Shown here piece after piece: positions 26,201-40,205 of a stretch of 61,586 nucleotides of DNA. Source of the stretch: Paenibacillus artemisiicola (GTDB lineage Bacteria > Bacillota > Bacilli > Paenibacillales > Paenibacillaceae); contig NZ_JAGGDJ010000035.1 of assembly GCF_017652985.1 (NCBI RefSeq), positions 1-61,586 of the forward strand, read 5' to 3'. The notes below the pieces were generated by a model, which was given only the letters and a program-made list of their open reading frames with translations, did no database searches and was not told the origin of the DNA. A program made the translations under genes and the position numbers. Numbering within the stretch: position 1 is the stretch's first letter; the number at the start of each line of letters is the position of its first letter.

Positions 26201-26832
26201 TACTTGAAGTCCACTTGGGCATGGCATGCAAACGCCTCGGCATCCACGCCGCGACGCCGGTCTTCGACGGGGCGCGCGAGAACGACGTATTCGATACCAT
26301 GGAAGAGTCGAGCATGCAGCGCAACGGCAAGACGATCCTGTATGACGGCCGCTCCGGCGAACCGTTCGAACGGGAAGTCACCGTCGGCGTCATGTACATG
26401 ATCAAGCTGGCGCACATGGTCGACGATAAAATCCATGCCCGTTCCACGGGCCCATACTCGCTCGTTACGCAGCAGCCGTTGGGCGGTAAAGCCCAATTCG
26501 GCGGCCAGCGCTTCGGGGAGATGGAGGTTTGGGCCCTCGAGGCCTACGGCGCGGCCTATACGCTGCAAGAAATTTTGACCGTGAAATCCGACGATGTCGT
26601 CGGCCGCGTCAAAACGTACGAGTCCATCGTGAAGGGCGAGAATGTGCCGGAGCCGGGCGTACCGGAGTCGTTCAAGGTTTTGATCAAAGAACTTCAAAGC
26701 TTGGGCATGGACGTCAAGATCCTGACCGAGAACGAGGAAGAGATCGAAATGAAAGAGATCGACGACGACGAAGACGGCACTTCGGATAAGCTCAACCTGA
26801 ATCTGGAAGGCGCAGAGGTCGGCGTGGAGTAA
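23287..26832 (+). CDS. rpoB: DNA-directed RNA polymerase subunit beta
   Basis: 1181 aa. TTG start 23287 gives [19 protein letters not shown], matching Bacillus RpoB, with RBS GAGGGGTGAGG; an in-frame upstream ATG run is not supported. The rifampicin region [20 protein letters not shown] is wild type, with Gln, Asp, His, Arg and Ser present at the common resistance positions. The catalytic region includes [13 protein letters not shown] near residue 920. The acidic C-terminal tail ([14 protein letters not shown]) is typical of low-GC Gram-positives. rpoC follows 143 nt later. Confidence 0.98.
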   Translation: [1181 protein letters not shown]

Positions 26833-26975
26833 CAGCTTCCACAGCCTTGGAATAGAGAATGCCGATTCGTCCCACGGACGAATCACGCCGGGGAGCGCCT
26901 TTGCGGGCGCGAACCGGCTGCACGGCATTCGACGCAGCAAGAATTAAGTGAACCATGACGAAGGAGGGTTGCTCC

Positions 26976-30596
<3,621 letters not shown>

Positions 30597-30627
30597 GCCA
30601 AGGCCATAGCGCTTAAAAGTACCGGGG

Positions 30628-30678
30628 GAAGAGCGAGAAGGGGCGGTCTCGAGGAGGCCGTCGCCCTGATCGCTCTTC
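30628..30678 (+). other. Long hairpin in the rpoC-rplGB spacer
   Basis: Outer stem GAAGAGCGA (30628-30636) with TCGCTCTTC (30670-30678), and an inner GGGGCGGT/GGCCGTCGCCC pairing. No T-run follows (GCTCCGTTACGG), so it may be an RNase III or processing site or a T-less terminator before the next promoter. Confidence 0.6.
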
Positions 30679-30736
30679 GCTCCGTTACGGGGCGCGCGGT
30701 TTACTTTATTTTCATGCAAATCTGGGGCTTGGAAGC

Positions 30737-30766
30737 TTGACATAGCCTTAGGCCAAATGCTAATAT
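30737..30766 (+). promoter_or_regulatory. SigA-type promoter of the rplGB-str operon
   Basis: Consensus TTGACA (30737-30742), 18-bp spacer, TAATAT (30761-30766), 68 nt before rplGB. Confidence 0.8.
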
Positions 30767-30833
30767 GTCGTAGTGTGCCTAATCGCACGACCTCTGCACT
30801 TGTCAGTTTGATTGACTTGGAAGGATGGTTATT

Positions 30834-31064
30834 ATGCGATTCGTTATAGGTAGTAAGCAAACGATGAAGATGGTAGAGCAACGCAAAGCCAATCTCGTCT
30901 ACGTTGCGCAAGATGCAGATCCGCGGCTGAAGAACAATATTGTTCGGCTTTGCGAGACGGCGGGCGTGCCGATCACCTGGTCGGAGTCGATGAAGAGCCT
31001 TGGGGAAACCTGCGGCATCGAAGTCGGTGCGGCCATGGCGGCGGTAATCCCCGAAATCGAATAA
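30834..31064 (+). CDS. rplGB: L7Ae-family ribosomal protein (RplGB/YbxF)
   Basis: 76 aa, L7Ae/L30e fold; the family binds kink-turn RNA. The visible core is ANLVYVAQDADPRLKNNI. Located just before rpsL as in Bacillus. ATG 30834 used, because the in-frame ATG at 30825 is inside the AAGGATGG RBS. Confidence 0.92.
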   Translation: MRFVIGSKQTMKMVEQRKANLVYVAQDADPRLKNNIVRLCETAGVPITWSESMKSLGETCGIEVGAAMAAVIPEIE

Positions 31065-31199
31065 GAACATGATGTTTTTACCGACCCGCAAGGGAAAGTA
31101 AAAACTTTCGTTTGTTCCTTTATGAACCGCCTGGATCTGTGGGCTTAACAAAGCCGATATGTCTTGAGAGCATTACTATGTGAGGAAGGGGGAAGCAAC

Positions 31200-31619
31200 A
31201 TGCCAACAATTAACCAGCTGGTACGTAAAGGCCGTGAAGCGAAAGTCGTTAAATCGAAATCGCCGGCTTTGCAAAGAGGTTTCAATGCACTGAAACGTGA
31301 AGAAACAAACCTGAGCTCGCCTCAAAAACGCGGGGTTTGCACACGTGTAGGTACGATGACGCCGAAAAAACCTAACTCCGCCCTGCGGAAATATGCGCGT
31401 GTTCGTCTGACGAACCGCGTAGAGGTAACGGCTTACATCGGCGGCATTGGCCACAACCTGCAAGAGCACAGCGTCGTATTGGTTCGCGGCGGCCGGGTAA
31501 AAGACCTTCCGGGCGTACGTTACCACATCGTTCGCGGCGCGCTTGACACTGCAGGCGTGAACAATCGTAAGCAAGCTCGTTCCAAGTACGGTACGAAGCG
31601 TCCTAAAGTTAAAAAATAA
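31200..31619 (+). CDS. rpsL: 30S ribosomal protein S12
   Basis: 139 aa decoding-centre protein. MPTINQLVRKGR start; TPKKPNSALRK and GRVKDLPGVRYH carry the conserved lysines whose mutation gives streptomycin resistance, both in the sensitive form. RBS GGAAGGGGGAAG. First gene of the str cluster rpsL-rpsG-fusA-tuf. Confidence 0.98.
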   Translation: MPTINQLVRKGREAKVVKSKSPALQRGFNALKREETNLSSPQKRGVCTRVGTMTPKKPNSALRKYARVRLTNRVEVTAYIGGIGHNLQEHSVVLVRGGRVKDLPGVRYHIVRGALDTAGVNNRKQARSKYGTKRPKVKK

Positions 31620-31686
31620 TGAAGGTCCGGCCGGTAACGGTTAACTTCATCCTAAATTGTCAAACTAGAAGAAAGGGGGACTTCCA

Positions 31687-32157
31687 ATGCCACGCAAAGG
31701 TCCTGTAACCAAGCGCGATGTATTGCCAGATCCGCTGTACAACAGCAAGCTCGTAACGCGCTTGATCAACCGCATCATGATCGACGGCAAACGCGGTGTT
31801 GCTCAAACGATTCTGTATGATGCGTTCACGCTCATCAACGAACGTACGGGCAAAGAGCCGATGGAAGTTTTTGAAGCAGCTATTAAGAACATCATGCCGG
31901 TGCTCGAAGTTAAAGCACGCCGTGTAGGCGGCTCGAACTATCAAGTGCCGATCGAAGTCAAGCCTGAGCGCCGTACGTCGCTTGGTCTCCGTTGGCTCGT
32001 GAACTATTCGCGCAACCGCGGCGAGAAGACGATGGAAGAGCGTCTGGCGGCTGAGATTATCGATGCTTCCAACAACACTGGTTCATCCGTTAAAAAACGC
32101 GAAGATACGCACAAAATGGCTGAAGCGAACAAAGCATTCGCTCACTATCGTTGGTAG
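31687..32157 (+). CDS. rpsG: 30S ribosomal protein S7
   Basis: 156 aa, standard length. Primary binder of the 16S 3' major domain and, in E. coli, translational repressor of the str operon. MPRKGPVTKRDVLPDP start and the C-terminal KREDTHKMAEANKAFAHYRW are conserved. RBS AAAGGGGG. Confidence 0.98.
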   Translation: MPRKGPVTKRDVLPDPLYNSKLVTRLINRIMIDGKRGVAQTILYDAFTLINERTGKEPMEVFEAAIKNIMPVLEVKARRVGGSNYQVPIEVKPERRTSLGLRWLVNYSRNRGEKTMEERLAAEIIDASNNTGSSVKKREDTHKMAEANKAFAHYRW

Positions 32158-32186
32158 TATCCGCATAATCGAAAGGAGATCGAATT

Positions 32187-34265
<2,079 letters not shown>

Positions 34266-34307
34266 TCGCGAAACCTTGGAGCCATCGCATGGCATAAGTT
34301 GTACCTT

Positions 34308-34345
34308 GGCCGGATGATGGACGTCCATAAGGCGTTCATCCGGCC
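34308..34345 (+). other. Perfect-stem hairpin ahead of tuf
   Basis: GGCCGGATGA (34308-34317) and TCATCCGGCC (34336-34345), ten uninterrupted pairs around an 18-nt loop. No T-run. The tuf RBS lies about 25 nt further on. It could be a processing site that raises tuf mRNA relative to fusA. Confidence 0.65.
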
Positions 34346-34384
34346 GATCACATAATCTTCTATATATTGAGGAGGAAGAGTTCA

Positions 34385-35575
34385 ATGGCTAAGGCTAAAT
34401 TTGAACGTAATAAACCGCACGTTAACATCGGAACTATCGGTCACGTCGACCACGGTAAAACGACGCTGACTGCAGCGATCACGACTGTACTTTCCAAGCG
34501 TTATGGCGGTGCTGCCGTAGCGTTCGACCAAATCGACAAAGCGCCGGAAGAGCGCGAACGCGGTATCACGATCTCGACCGCACACGTTGAGTACGAGACG
34601 CCTAACCGTCACTACGCTCACGTTGACTGCCCAGGCCACGCCGACTATGTTAAAAACATGATCACCGGCGCAGCGCAAATGGACGGCGCAATCCTGGTTG
34701 TATCCGCAGCTGACGGCCCAATGCCGCAAACGCGCGAGCACATCCTGCTGTCCCGCCAAGTTGGCGTACCTTACATCGTCGTATTCCTGAACAAATGCGA
34801 CATGGTTGAAGACGAAGAGCTCCTGGAACTCGTTGAAATGGAAGTTCGCGACCTGCTCAGCGAATACGAATTCCCAGGCGACGACACGCCGATCATCCGC
34901 GGTGCAGCTCGTGAAGCGCTGCAAAACCCGGACGGTCCTTGGGCCGACAAAATCGTCGAGCTGTTCGAACAAGTCGACACGTACATCCCGACTCCGCAAC
35001 GCGATACGGACAAACCGTTCCTGATGCCAGTCGAGGACGTATTCACGATCACGGGCCGCGGTACGGTTGCTACGGGTCGCGTAGAGCGTGGCGTCGTAAA
35101 AGTTTCCGACGAGATCGAAATCATCGGTCTGGTTGAAGAAACGCGCAAATCCGTCGTAACGGGCGTTGAAATGTTCCGCAAACTGCTTGACTCCGCTCAA
35201 GCCGGCGACAACATCGGCGCGCTGCTTCGCGGCGTTGACCGTAAAGACATCGAGCGCGGCCAAGTCCTGGCAAAGCCAGGTTCCGTTAAACCGCACACGA
35301 ACTTCACGGCTCAAATTTACGTCCTGACGAAAGAAGAAGGCGGACGTCACAAGCCTTTCTTCACGGGCTACCGTCCTCAGTTCTACTTCCGTACAACTGA
35401 CGTAACGGGTATCATCTCCCTGCCAGAAGGCACGGAAATGGTTATGCCTGGCGACAACATCACGGTAACGGTTGAGCTGATCGCCCCAATCGCCCTCGAA
35501 GACGGCACTCGCTTCGCTATTCGCGAAGGCGGCCGTACGGTAGGCGCTGGCGCAGTAGCATCGATCCAAAAATAA
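34385..35575 (+). CDS. tuf: Elongation factor Tu
   Basis: 396 aa. G1 GHVDHGKTTL, G3 DCPGHADYV, G4 NKCD; domains 2 and 3 complete. It delivers aminoacyl-tRNA to the ribosome. ATG 34385 (MAKAKFERNKPHVN) with RBS GAGGAGGAAG; an in-frame ATG at 34367 is upstream of the RBS. Only copy in the window. Confidence 0.98.
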   Translation: MAKAKFERNKPHVNIGTIGHVDHGKTTLTAAITTVLSKRYGGAAVAFDQIDKAPEERERGITISTAHVEYETPNRHYAHVDCPGHADYVKNMITGAAQMDGAILVVSAADGPMPQTREHILLSRQVGVPYIVVFLNKCDMVEDEELLELVEMEVRDLLSEYEFPGDDTPIIRGAAREALQNPDGPWADKIVELFEQVDTYIPTPQRDTDKPFLMPVEDVFTITGRGTVATGRVERGVVKVSDEIEIIGLVEETRKSVVTGVEMFRKLLDSAQAGDNIGALLRGVDRKDIERGQVLAKPGSVKPHTNFTAQIYVLTKEEGGRHKPFFTGYRPQFYFRTTDVTGIISLPEGTEMVMPGDNITVTVELIAPIALEDGTRFAIREGGRTVGAGAVASIQK

Positions 35576-35606
35576 GCTAGCCTGCAGCGAAAGCTGCGGC
35601 TTGCGA

Positions 35607-35636
35607 AAACCCTCACTTCGGTGAGGGTTTTTTATT
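35607..35636 (+). terminator. Terminator of the str operon
   Basis: AAACCCTCAC, loop TTCG, GTGAGGGTTT followed by TTTATTT. Strong UUCG-capped hairpin 31 nt after the tuf stop. Confidence 0.93.
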
Positions 35637-35834
35637 TCCCCTGCGATAAACAGTTTTCACAGTATTTGAGGTTTGCGGTGAAAGCGTTTCTTCTTTAATA
35701 ATAATGAAGATGTTTCTGATGCGGCGAAATGGGCAACACCGATAAGACGGAGCTTCGCTCAAAGCAGGGGGAACTTGGTCGTGGATCGACATAACATGCC
35801 ATTTGAGAAAAGCATCGAGAAAGCCAGGTTTTTG
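35637..35834 (+). other. Intergenic stretch between tuf terminator and S10 promoter
   Basis: About 200 nt without a recognisable gene, promoter or RNA structure. Composition is more AT-rich than the flanking genes. Confidence 0.45.
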
Positions 35835-35863
35835 TTGCATTTGCCTACGGGCTTAGGTATAAT
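35835..35863 (+). promoter_or_regulatory. Promoter of the S10-spc-alpha superoperon
   Basis: TTGCAT (35835-35840), 17-bp spacer, perfect TATAAT (35858-35863). It is the only strong promoter I see before rpsJ, so it probably drives the ~15-kb r-protein cluster. Confidence 0.85.
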
Positions 35864-35904
35864 AGTGAAGTTGGTCTGTGACGTTGCGATGATGTGAGAG
35901 GTTG

Positions 35905-35950
35905 CCGACACACACGGCTCCTTTGCCATGAGGGGCATGTCGGGTTTTCT
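35905..35950 (+). promoter_or_regulatory. Attenuator-like hairpin in the S10 leader
   Basis: CCGACA (35905-35910) pairs with TGTCGG (35938-35943), with an inner TGCC/GGCA pairing, followed by GTTTTCT. Situated between the promoter and rpsJ, it could be a leader terminator or r-protein-responsive structure. The stem is interrupted, so confidence is moderate. Confidence 0.5.
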
Positions 35951-35999
35951 CGCGGAGTATGTCCGATACTAAATTGGGCGATAGAAGGAGGGACTTATA

Positions 36000-36308
36000 A
36001 TGGCTAAGCAAAAGATTCGTATTCGCTTGAAAGCATACGATCACAGAATTCTGGATCAGTCCGCAGAGAAGATTGTTGAAACTGCGAAACGTTCCGGTGC
36101 AGGCGTGTCTGGGCCGATTCCGCTTCCAACCGAGAAGCAAATCATCACCATTCTGCGTGCCGTGCACAAGTACAAGGATTCTCGTGAACAATTCGAAATG
36201 CGCACACACAAGCGTTTGATCGACATTGTGAACCCAACGCCGCAAACGGTTGATGCGCTCATGCGTCTTGACCTGCCATCCGGTGTAGATATCGAAATCA
36301 AGCTGTAA
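36000..36308 (+). CDS. rpsJ: 30S ribosomal protein S10
   Basis: 102 aa; also known as NusE in antitermination complexes. Start MAKQKIRIRLKAYDHRILD and the TPQTVDALMRLDLPSGVDIEIKL end are conserved. RBS AAGGAGGG. First gene of the S10 cluster. Confidence 0.98.
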   Translation: MAKQKIRIRLKAYDHRILDQSAEKIVETAKRSGAGVSGPIPLPTEKQIITILRAVHKYKDSREQFEMRTHKRLIDIVNPTPQTVDALMRLDLPSGVDIEIKL

Positions 36309-36341
36309 GATCTCAATGTGGAAGGGAAATGAGGTGTCAAC

Positions 36342-36965
36342 ATGAAGGGTATCTTAGGTAAAAAACTTGGGATGACGCAAGTCTTTACTGCAGACGGTAA
36401 CGTAGTTCCCGTAACGGTTATCGAAGCAGGTCCTTGTGTTGTTTTGCAGAAGAAAGACCAAGAAAACGATGGGTACGTATCCATCCAAGTCGGTTTCTCC
36501 GACAAGAAAGAAAACAGAGCGAACAAGCCGGAAACCGGCCACGCTAAAAAAGCCAACACGGCTCCTAAGCGCTACATTCGTGAATTCCGCGGCGTAAACG
36601 ACGGGGAATATGAAGTTGGCCAGGAAATCAAGGCTGACCTCTTCGCGGCTGGCGAATTCGTTGACGTAACGGCGACGTCTAAAGGTAAAGGTTTCACGGG
36701 TACGATCAAACGTTGGAACCAAAGCCGCGGACCGATGGCGCACGGCTCGCGTTACCACCGCGGTCCTGGTTCGATGGGCTCCATCCAAGCGAACCGCGTA
36801 CCGAAAGGCAAGCACTTGCCTGGTCACATGGGCGGCGAAACGGTTACGATTCAAAACCTTGAAATCGTGCGCGTCGACGTTGAGCGTAATGTACTGCTGG
36901 TTAAAGGCTCCGTACCAGGCGCCAAAAACAGCTTCGTAAAAGTTAAAACTACGGTGAAGAAATAA
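36342..36965 (+). CDS. rplC: 50S ribosomal protein L3
   Basis: 207 aa. MKGILGKKLGMTQVF start; the extended loop with GSRYHRGPGSMGS reaches the peptidyl-transferase centre. Early 23S-assembly protein. RBS GAAATGAGGTG. Confidence 0.97.
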   Translation: MKGILGKKLGMTQVFTADGNVVPVTVIEAGPCVVLQKKDQENDGYVSIQVGFSDKKENRANKPETGHAKKANTAPKRYIREFRGVNDGEYEVGQEIKADLFAAGEFVDVTATSKGKGFTGTIKRWNQSRGPMAHGSRYHRGPGSMGSIQANRVPKGKHLPGHMGGETVTIQNLEIVRVDVERNVLLVKGSVPGAKNSFVKVKTTVKK

Positions 36966-36990
36966 TCGCTAAAGAAAGGAGGAACATGAA

Positions 36991-37614
36991 ATGCCGAAAG
37001 TAGCACTTTACAGCGTGAACGGTTCGCAAGTCGGCGAGATCGAATTGTCCGAAGCGGTATTCGGTATCGAACCGAACGTTCACGTCGTTCACAGCGCCGT
37101 ATTGCTTCAGCAAGCCGCTGAACGCAGAGGCACGCACAAAACGAAAGGCCGCTCCGAAGTACGCGGCGGCGGTCGCAAACCTTGGAAACAAAAAGGCACG
37201 GGACGCGCGCGTCAAGGCTCCATCCGCGCTCCGCAATGGGTAGGCGGCGGTACGGTATTCGGACCGACTCCGCGCAGCTACAGCTTCAAACTTCCTAAAA
37301 AAGTTCGTCGCTTGGCTATTAAATCCGCCCTGTCTTCCAAAGTGATCGACAACGAAATCATCGTCTTGGATCAACTGGCGTTCGCGCAGCCGAAGACGAA
37401 GGAATTCGCCGCAGTATTGAACAACCTGAAAGTGGCTCGCAAAGCACTGGTCGTTACGGCGAACTACGAAGATAACGTTGCGCTCTCCGCCCGCAATCTT
37501 CCGAACGTGAAGTTCGTTGCAGCCGATGGCATCAATGTTCTGGACGTCGTGAAATACGACCAGCTGATCATCACGAAGGAAGCGGTCGAAAAAGTACAGG
37601 AGGTGCTTGCGTAA
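36991..37614 (+). CDS. rplD: 50S ribosomal protein L4
   Basis: 207 aa. The long internal loop with RGGGRKPWKQKGTGRARQGS (about residues 62-81) lines the exit tunnel; it is the region altered in macrolide resistance and appears unaltered. RBS AAAGGAGGAA. Stop overlaps the rplW start by one base (TAATG), indicating coupled translation. Confidence 0.97.
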   Translation: MPKVALYSVNGSQVGEIELSEAVFGIEPNVHVVHSAVLLQQAAERRGTHKTKGRSEVRGGGRKPWKQKGTGRARQGSIRAPQWVGGGTVFGPTPRSYSFKLPKKVRRLAIKSALSSKVIDNEIIVLDQLAFAQPKTKEFAAVLNNLKVARKALVVTANYEDNVALSARNLPNVKFVAADGINVLDVVKYDQLIITKEAVEKVQEVLA

Positions 37615-37904
37615 TGAAAAATCCACGCGATATTATCAAGCGCCCGATCATTACGGAACAAACGAGCGACTTCATGGCGAACAAACGCTATGTATTCGAA
37701 GTTGATCTCCGTGCCAACAAGACGGAAATCAAGCTCGCGATCCAAGAGATCTTCAAAGTCAAAGTAACGAGCGTGAACACGCTGCGCATGCCGGCGAAAC
37801 CGAAGCGTTACGGACGCCACAGCGGGTATACGTCCGAGTGGAAAAAAGCGATCGTTCAACTGAGCGCTGACAGCAACGAACTTGAATTCTTCGAAAGTGT
37901 TTAA
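37614..37904 (+). CDS. rplW: 50S ribosomal protein L23
   Basis: 96 aa. It sits at the tunnel exit and is the docking site for trigger factor and SRP. KNPRDIIKRPIITEQTSDFM start is typical. Overlaps rplD by one base; RBS CAGGAGGTG lies inside rplD. Confidence 0.97.
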   Translation: MKNPRDIIKRPIITEQTSDFMANKRYVFEVDLRANKTEIKLAIQEIFKVKVTSVNTLRMPAKPKRYGRHSGYTSEWKKAIVQLSADSNELEFFESV

Positions 37905-37967
37905 TCCGCGTTCGGGCCGTAGGGCTAACGCGAATTAAACGAGATATCGGTTAAGGAGGGAATCGAA

Positions 37968-38798
37968 GTGCCAGTTAAGAAGTATAAACCGACTTCTCCT
38001 GCGCGCCGTGCCATGTCGGTCTCGACGTTCGAAGAGATTACGACAAGCACCCCGGAGAAATCGCTTCTTGCGCCGCTTTTCAAAAAAGCCGGCCGTAACA
38101 ACCAAGGCAAAATTACGGTTCGCCATCACGGTGGCGGCCATAAACGCAAATACCGGATTATCGACTTCAAGCGTAACAAGGACGGTATTGCGGGCAACGT
38201 CGCGTCGATCGAATACGATCCGAACCGTACGTCCAACATCGCGCTGATCCACTACGTGGATGGAGAGAAAGCCTACATCATCGCTCCGAAAGGCCTGAAA
38301 GTCGGAGACAAAATCGTATCCGGTCCGCAAGCGGACATCAAGATCGGCAACGCACTGCCGCTCGAGAACATTCCGGTCGGTACGGTTATCCACAACATCG
38401 AGCTGAAACCTGGCAAAGGCGGACAATTGGTTCGCGCTGCGGGTACGGAAGCTCAACTGCTTGGTAAAGAAGAACAGTACGTAACGATTCGCTTGACGTC
38501 CGGCGAAGTTCGTCGTATTCTGAAAACTTGCCGTGCAACGATCGGCTCCGTAGGCAACGAAGATCACGAACTCGTGAAAATCGGTAAAGCCGGCCGTTCC
38601 CGTTGGATGGGCAAGCGTCCAGAAGTTCGCGGCGTCGTCATGAACCCGAACGATCACCCGCACGGCGGTGGCGAAGGCCGCGCTCCAATCGGTCGCAAAT
38701 CGCCAATGTCTCCATGGGGCAAGCCGACGCTTGGCTTCAAAACGCGCAAGAAGAAAAAAGCTTCCAGCCAATACATCGTACGTCGCCGTACGAAATAA
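37968..38798 (+). CDS. rplB: 50S ribosomal protein L2
   Basis: 276 aa, GTG start (MPVKKYKPTSPARR) with RBS AAGGAGGG. The conserved C-terminal GVVMNPNDHPHGGGEGR segment contains the His linked to peptidyl-transferase function. Full length. Confidence 0.98.
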   Translation: MPVKKYKPTSPARRAMSVSTFEEITTSTPEKSLLAPLFKKAGRNNQGKITVRHHGGGHKRKYRIIDFKRNKDGIAGNVASIEYDPNRTSNIALIHYVDGEKAYIIAPKGLKVGDKIVSGPQADIKIGNALPLENIPVGTVIHNIELKPGKGGQLVRAAGTEAQLLGKEEQYVTIRLTSGEVRRILKTCRATIGSVGNEDHELVKIGKAGRSRWMGKRPEVRGVVMNPNDHPHGGGEGRAPIGRKSPMSPWGKPTLGFKTRKKKKASSQYIVRRRTK

Positions 38799-38866
38799 TA
38801 GGCGCCTTGGCGTCATCCGCGTGACGCGCAGCGTCGCGTAACGCCAGCGTGAAGGGAGGATCATCC

Positions 38867-39148
38867 ATGGGTCGCAGTTTGAAAAAGGGGCCGTTCATCG
38901 ACGGCTACCTGCTGAAGAAAGTTGAAGTTCTGAATGAATCGAACAAAAAGACGGTCGTTAAGACTTGGTCGCGCCGTTCGACGATTTTCCCGCAATTCAT
39001 CGGTCACACGTTCGCTGTTTACGACGGCAAGAAACACGTGCCGGTGTACGTAACGGAAGATATGGTCGGCCACAAACTCGGCGAGTTCGCGCCGACGCGT
39101 TCGTATAAAGGCCACGGCAACGACGACAAGAAAACGGGCCGTCGTTAA
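38867..39148 (+). CDS. rpsS: 30S ribosomal protein S19
   Basis: 93 aa. MGRSLKKGPFIDGYLLKKV start at ATG 38867 with RBS GGGAGGA; an in-frame ATG-like start 18 nt earlier is not supported. Located in the 30S head, near the bridge to L5. Confidence 0.97.
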   Translation: MGRSLKKGPFIDGYLLKKVEVLNESNKKTVVKTWSRRSTIFPQFIGHTFAVYDGKKHVPVYVTEDMVGHKLGEFAPTRSYKGHGNDDKKTGRR

Positions 39149-39191
39149 TCGATGGATTTGCATGAAGTTATGATCGAGAGGAGGTTCATCC

Positions 39192-39527
39192 ATGCCAGAA
39201 GCAAAAGCATTCGCTAACCATGTCCGCATTGCTCCTCGCAAAGCGCAGCTGGTGGTGGACTTGATTCGCGGCAAGCAAGTCGGCGAAGCGATCGCAATTC
39301 TGCGACACACGCCGAAATCGGCTTCCCCAATCGTCGAGAAGCTGCTGAACTCTGCTATCGCCAACGCAGAGCACAACTTCCAACTGGACGTGAACAAACT
39401 TGTGATTTCGCAAGTGTTCGTTAACCAAGGTCCAACCATGAAACGTTTCCGTCCGCGCGCCATGGGCCGCGCTAGCCGGATTAACAAGAGAACCAGCCAC
39501 ATCACTTTGGTGGTATCCGAAAAATAA
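39192..39527 (+). CDS. rplV: 50S ribosomal protein L22
   Basis: 111 aa. The beta-hairpin loop QGPTMKRFRPRAMGRA (about 84-99) extends into the exit tunnel; no insertion or deletion of the kind tied to erythromycin resistance is evident. RBS GAGAGGAGG. Confidence 0.97.
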   Translation: MPEAKAFANHVRIAPRKAQLVVDLIRGKQVGEAIAILRHTPKSASPIVEKLLNSAIANAEHNFQLDVNKLVISQVFVNQGPTMKRFRPRAMGRASRINKRTSHITLVVSEK

Positions 39528-39540
39528 GGAGGGACAACGT

Positions 39541-40203
39541 GTGGGACAAAAAGTAAATCCGGTCGGTCTGCGTATCGGCGTTATCCGCGATTGGGAATCC
39601 AAATGGTACGCCGGCAAAGACTTCGGCGATCTGCTTATGGAAGACGTCAAAATCCGTGAGCACCTCAAGAACAAATTGAAGGATGCGGCTGTTTCCAAGT
39701 TCGAAATCGAACGCGCAGCAAACCGCGTCAACGTTACGATTCATACGGCTAAGCCTGGTATGGTTATTGGCAAAGGCGGTTCCGAGGTCGAAAACCTGCG
39801 TTCCGAGCTGTCCAAAATCGCCAAAGGCAAAAAAGTCCACATCAACATTTCCGAGATCAAAAATCCGGAACTGGATGCCGTTCTCGTAGCGGAAAGCATC
39901 GCGCAACAACTCGAGCGTCGGATCTCGTTCCGCCGCGCTATGAAACAATCCATCCAACGCACGATCCGCGCTGGCGCGAAAGGCATCAAAACATCCGTTA
40001 GCGGACGTTTGGGCGGCGCCGAGATCGCTCGTCAGGAAGGCTACAGCGAAGGTACGGTTCCTCTTCATACGCTGCGTGCAGACATTGACTACGGAACAGC
40101 GGAAGCTCATACGACTTACGGCCGTATCGGCGTAAAAGTATGGATCTATCGCGGCGAAATCCTTCCGACGAAGAAGAAAGCTCCACAGGAAGGAGGCAAC
40201 TAA
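39541..40203 (+). CDS. rpsC: 30S ribosomal protein S3
   Basis: 220 aa, GTG start, RBS AAGGAGGG. KH domain with GMVIGKGGSEV near residue 77; part of the mRNA entry tunnel helicase. Followed 2 nt later by rplP. Confidence 0.97.
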   Translation: MGQKVNPVGLRIGVIRDWESKWYAGKDFGDLLMEDVKIREHLKNKLKDAAVSKFEIERAANRVNVTIHTAKPGMVIGKGGSEVENLRSELSKIAKGKKVHINISEIKNPELDAVLVAESIAQQLERRISFRRAMKQSIQRTIRAGAKGIKTSVSGRLGGAEIARQEGYSEGTVPLHTLRADIDYGTAEAHTTYGRIGVKVWIYRGEILPTKKKAPQEGGN

Positions 40204-40205
40204 TC

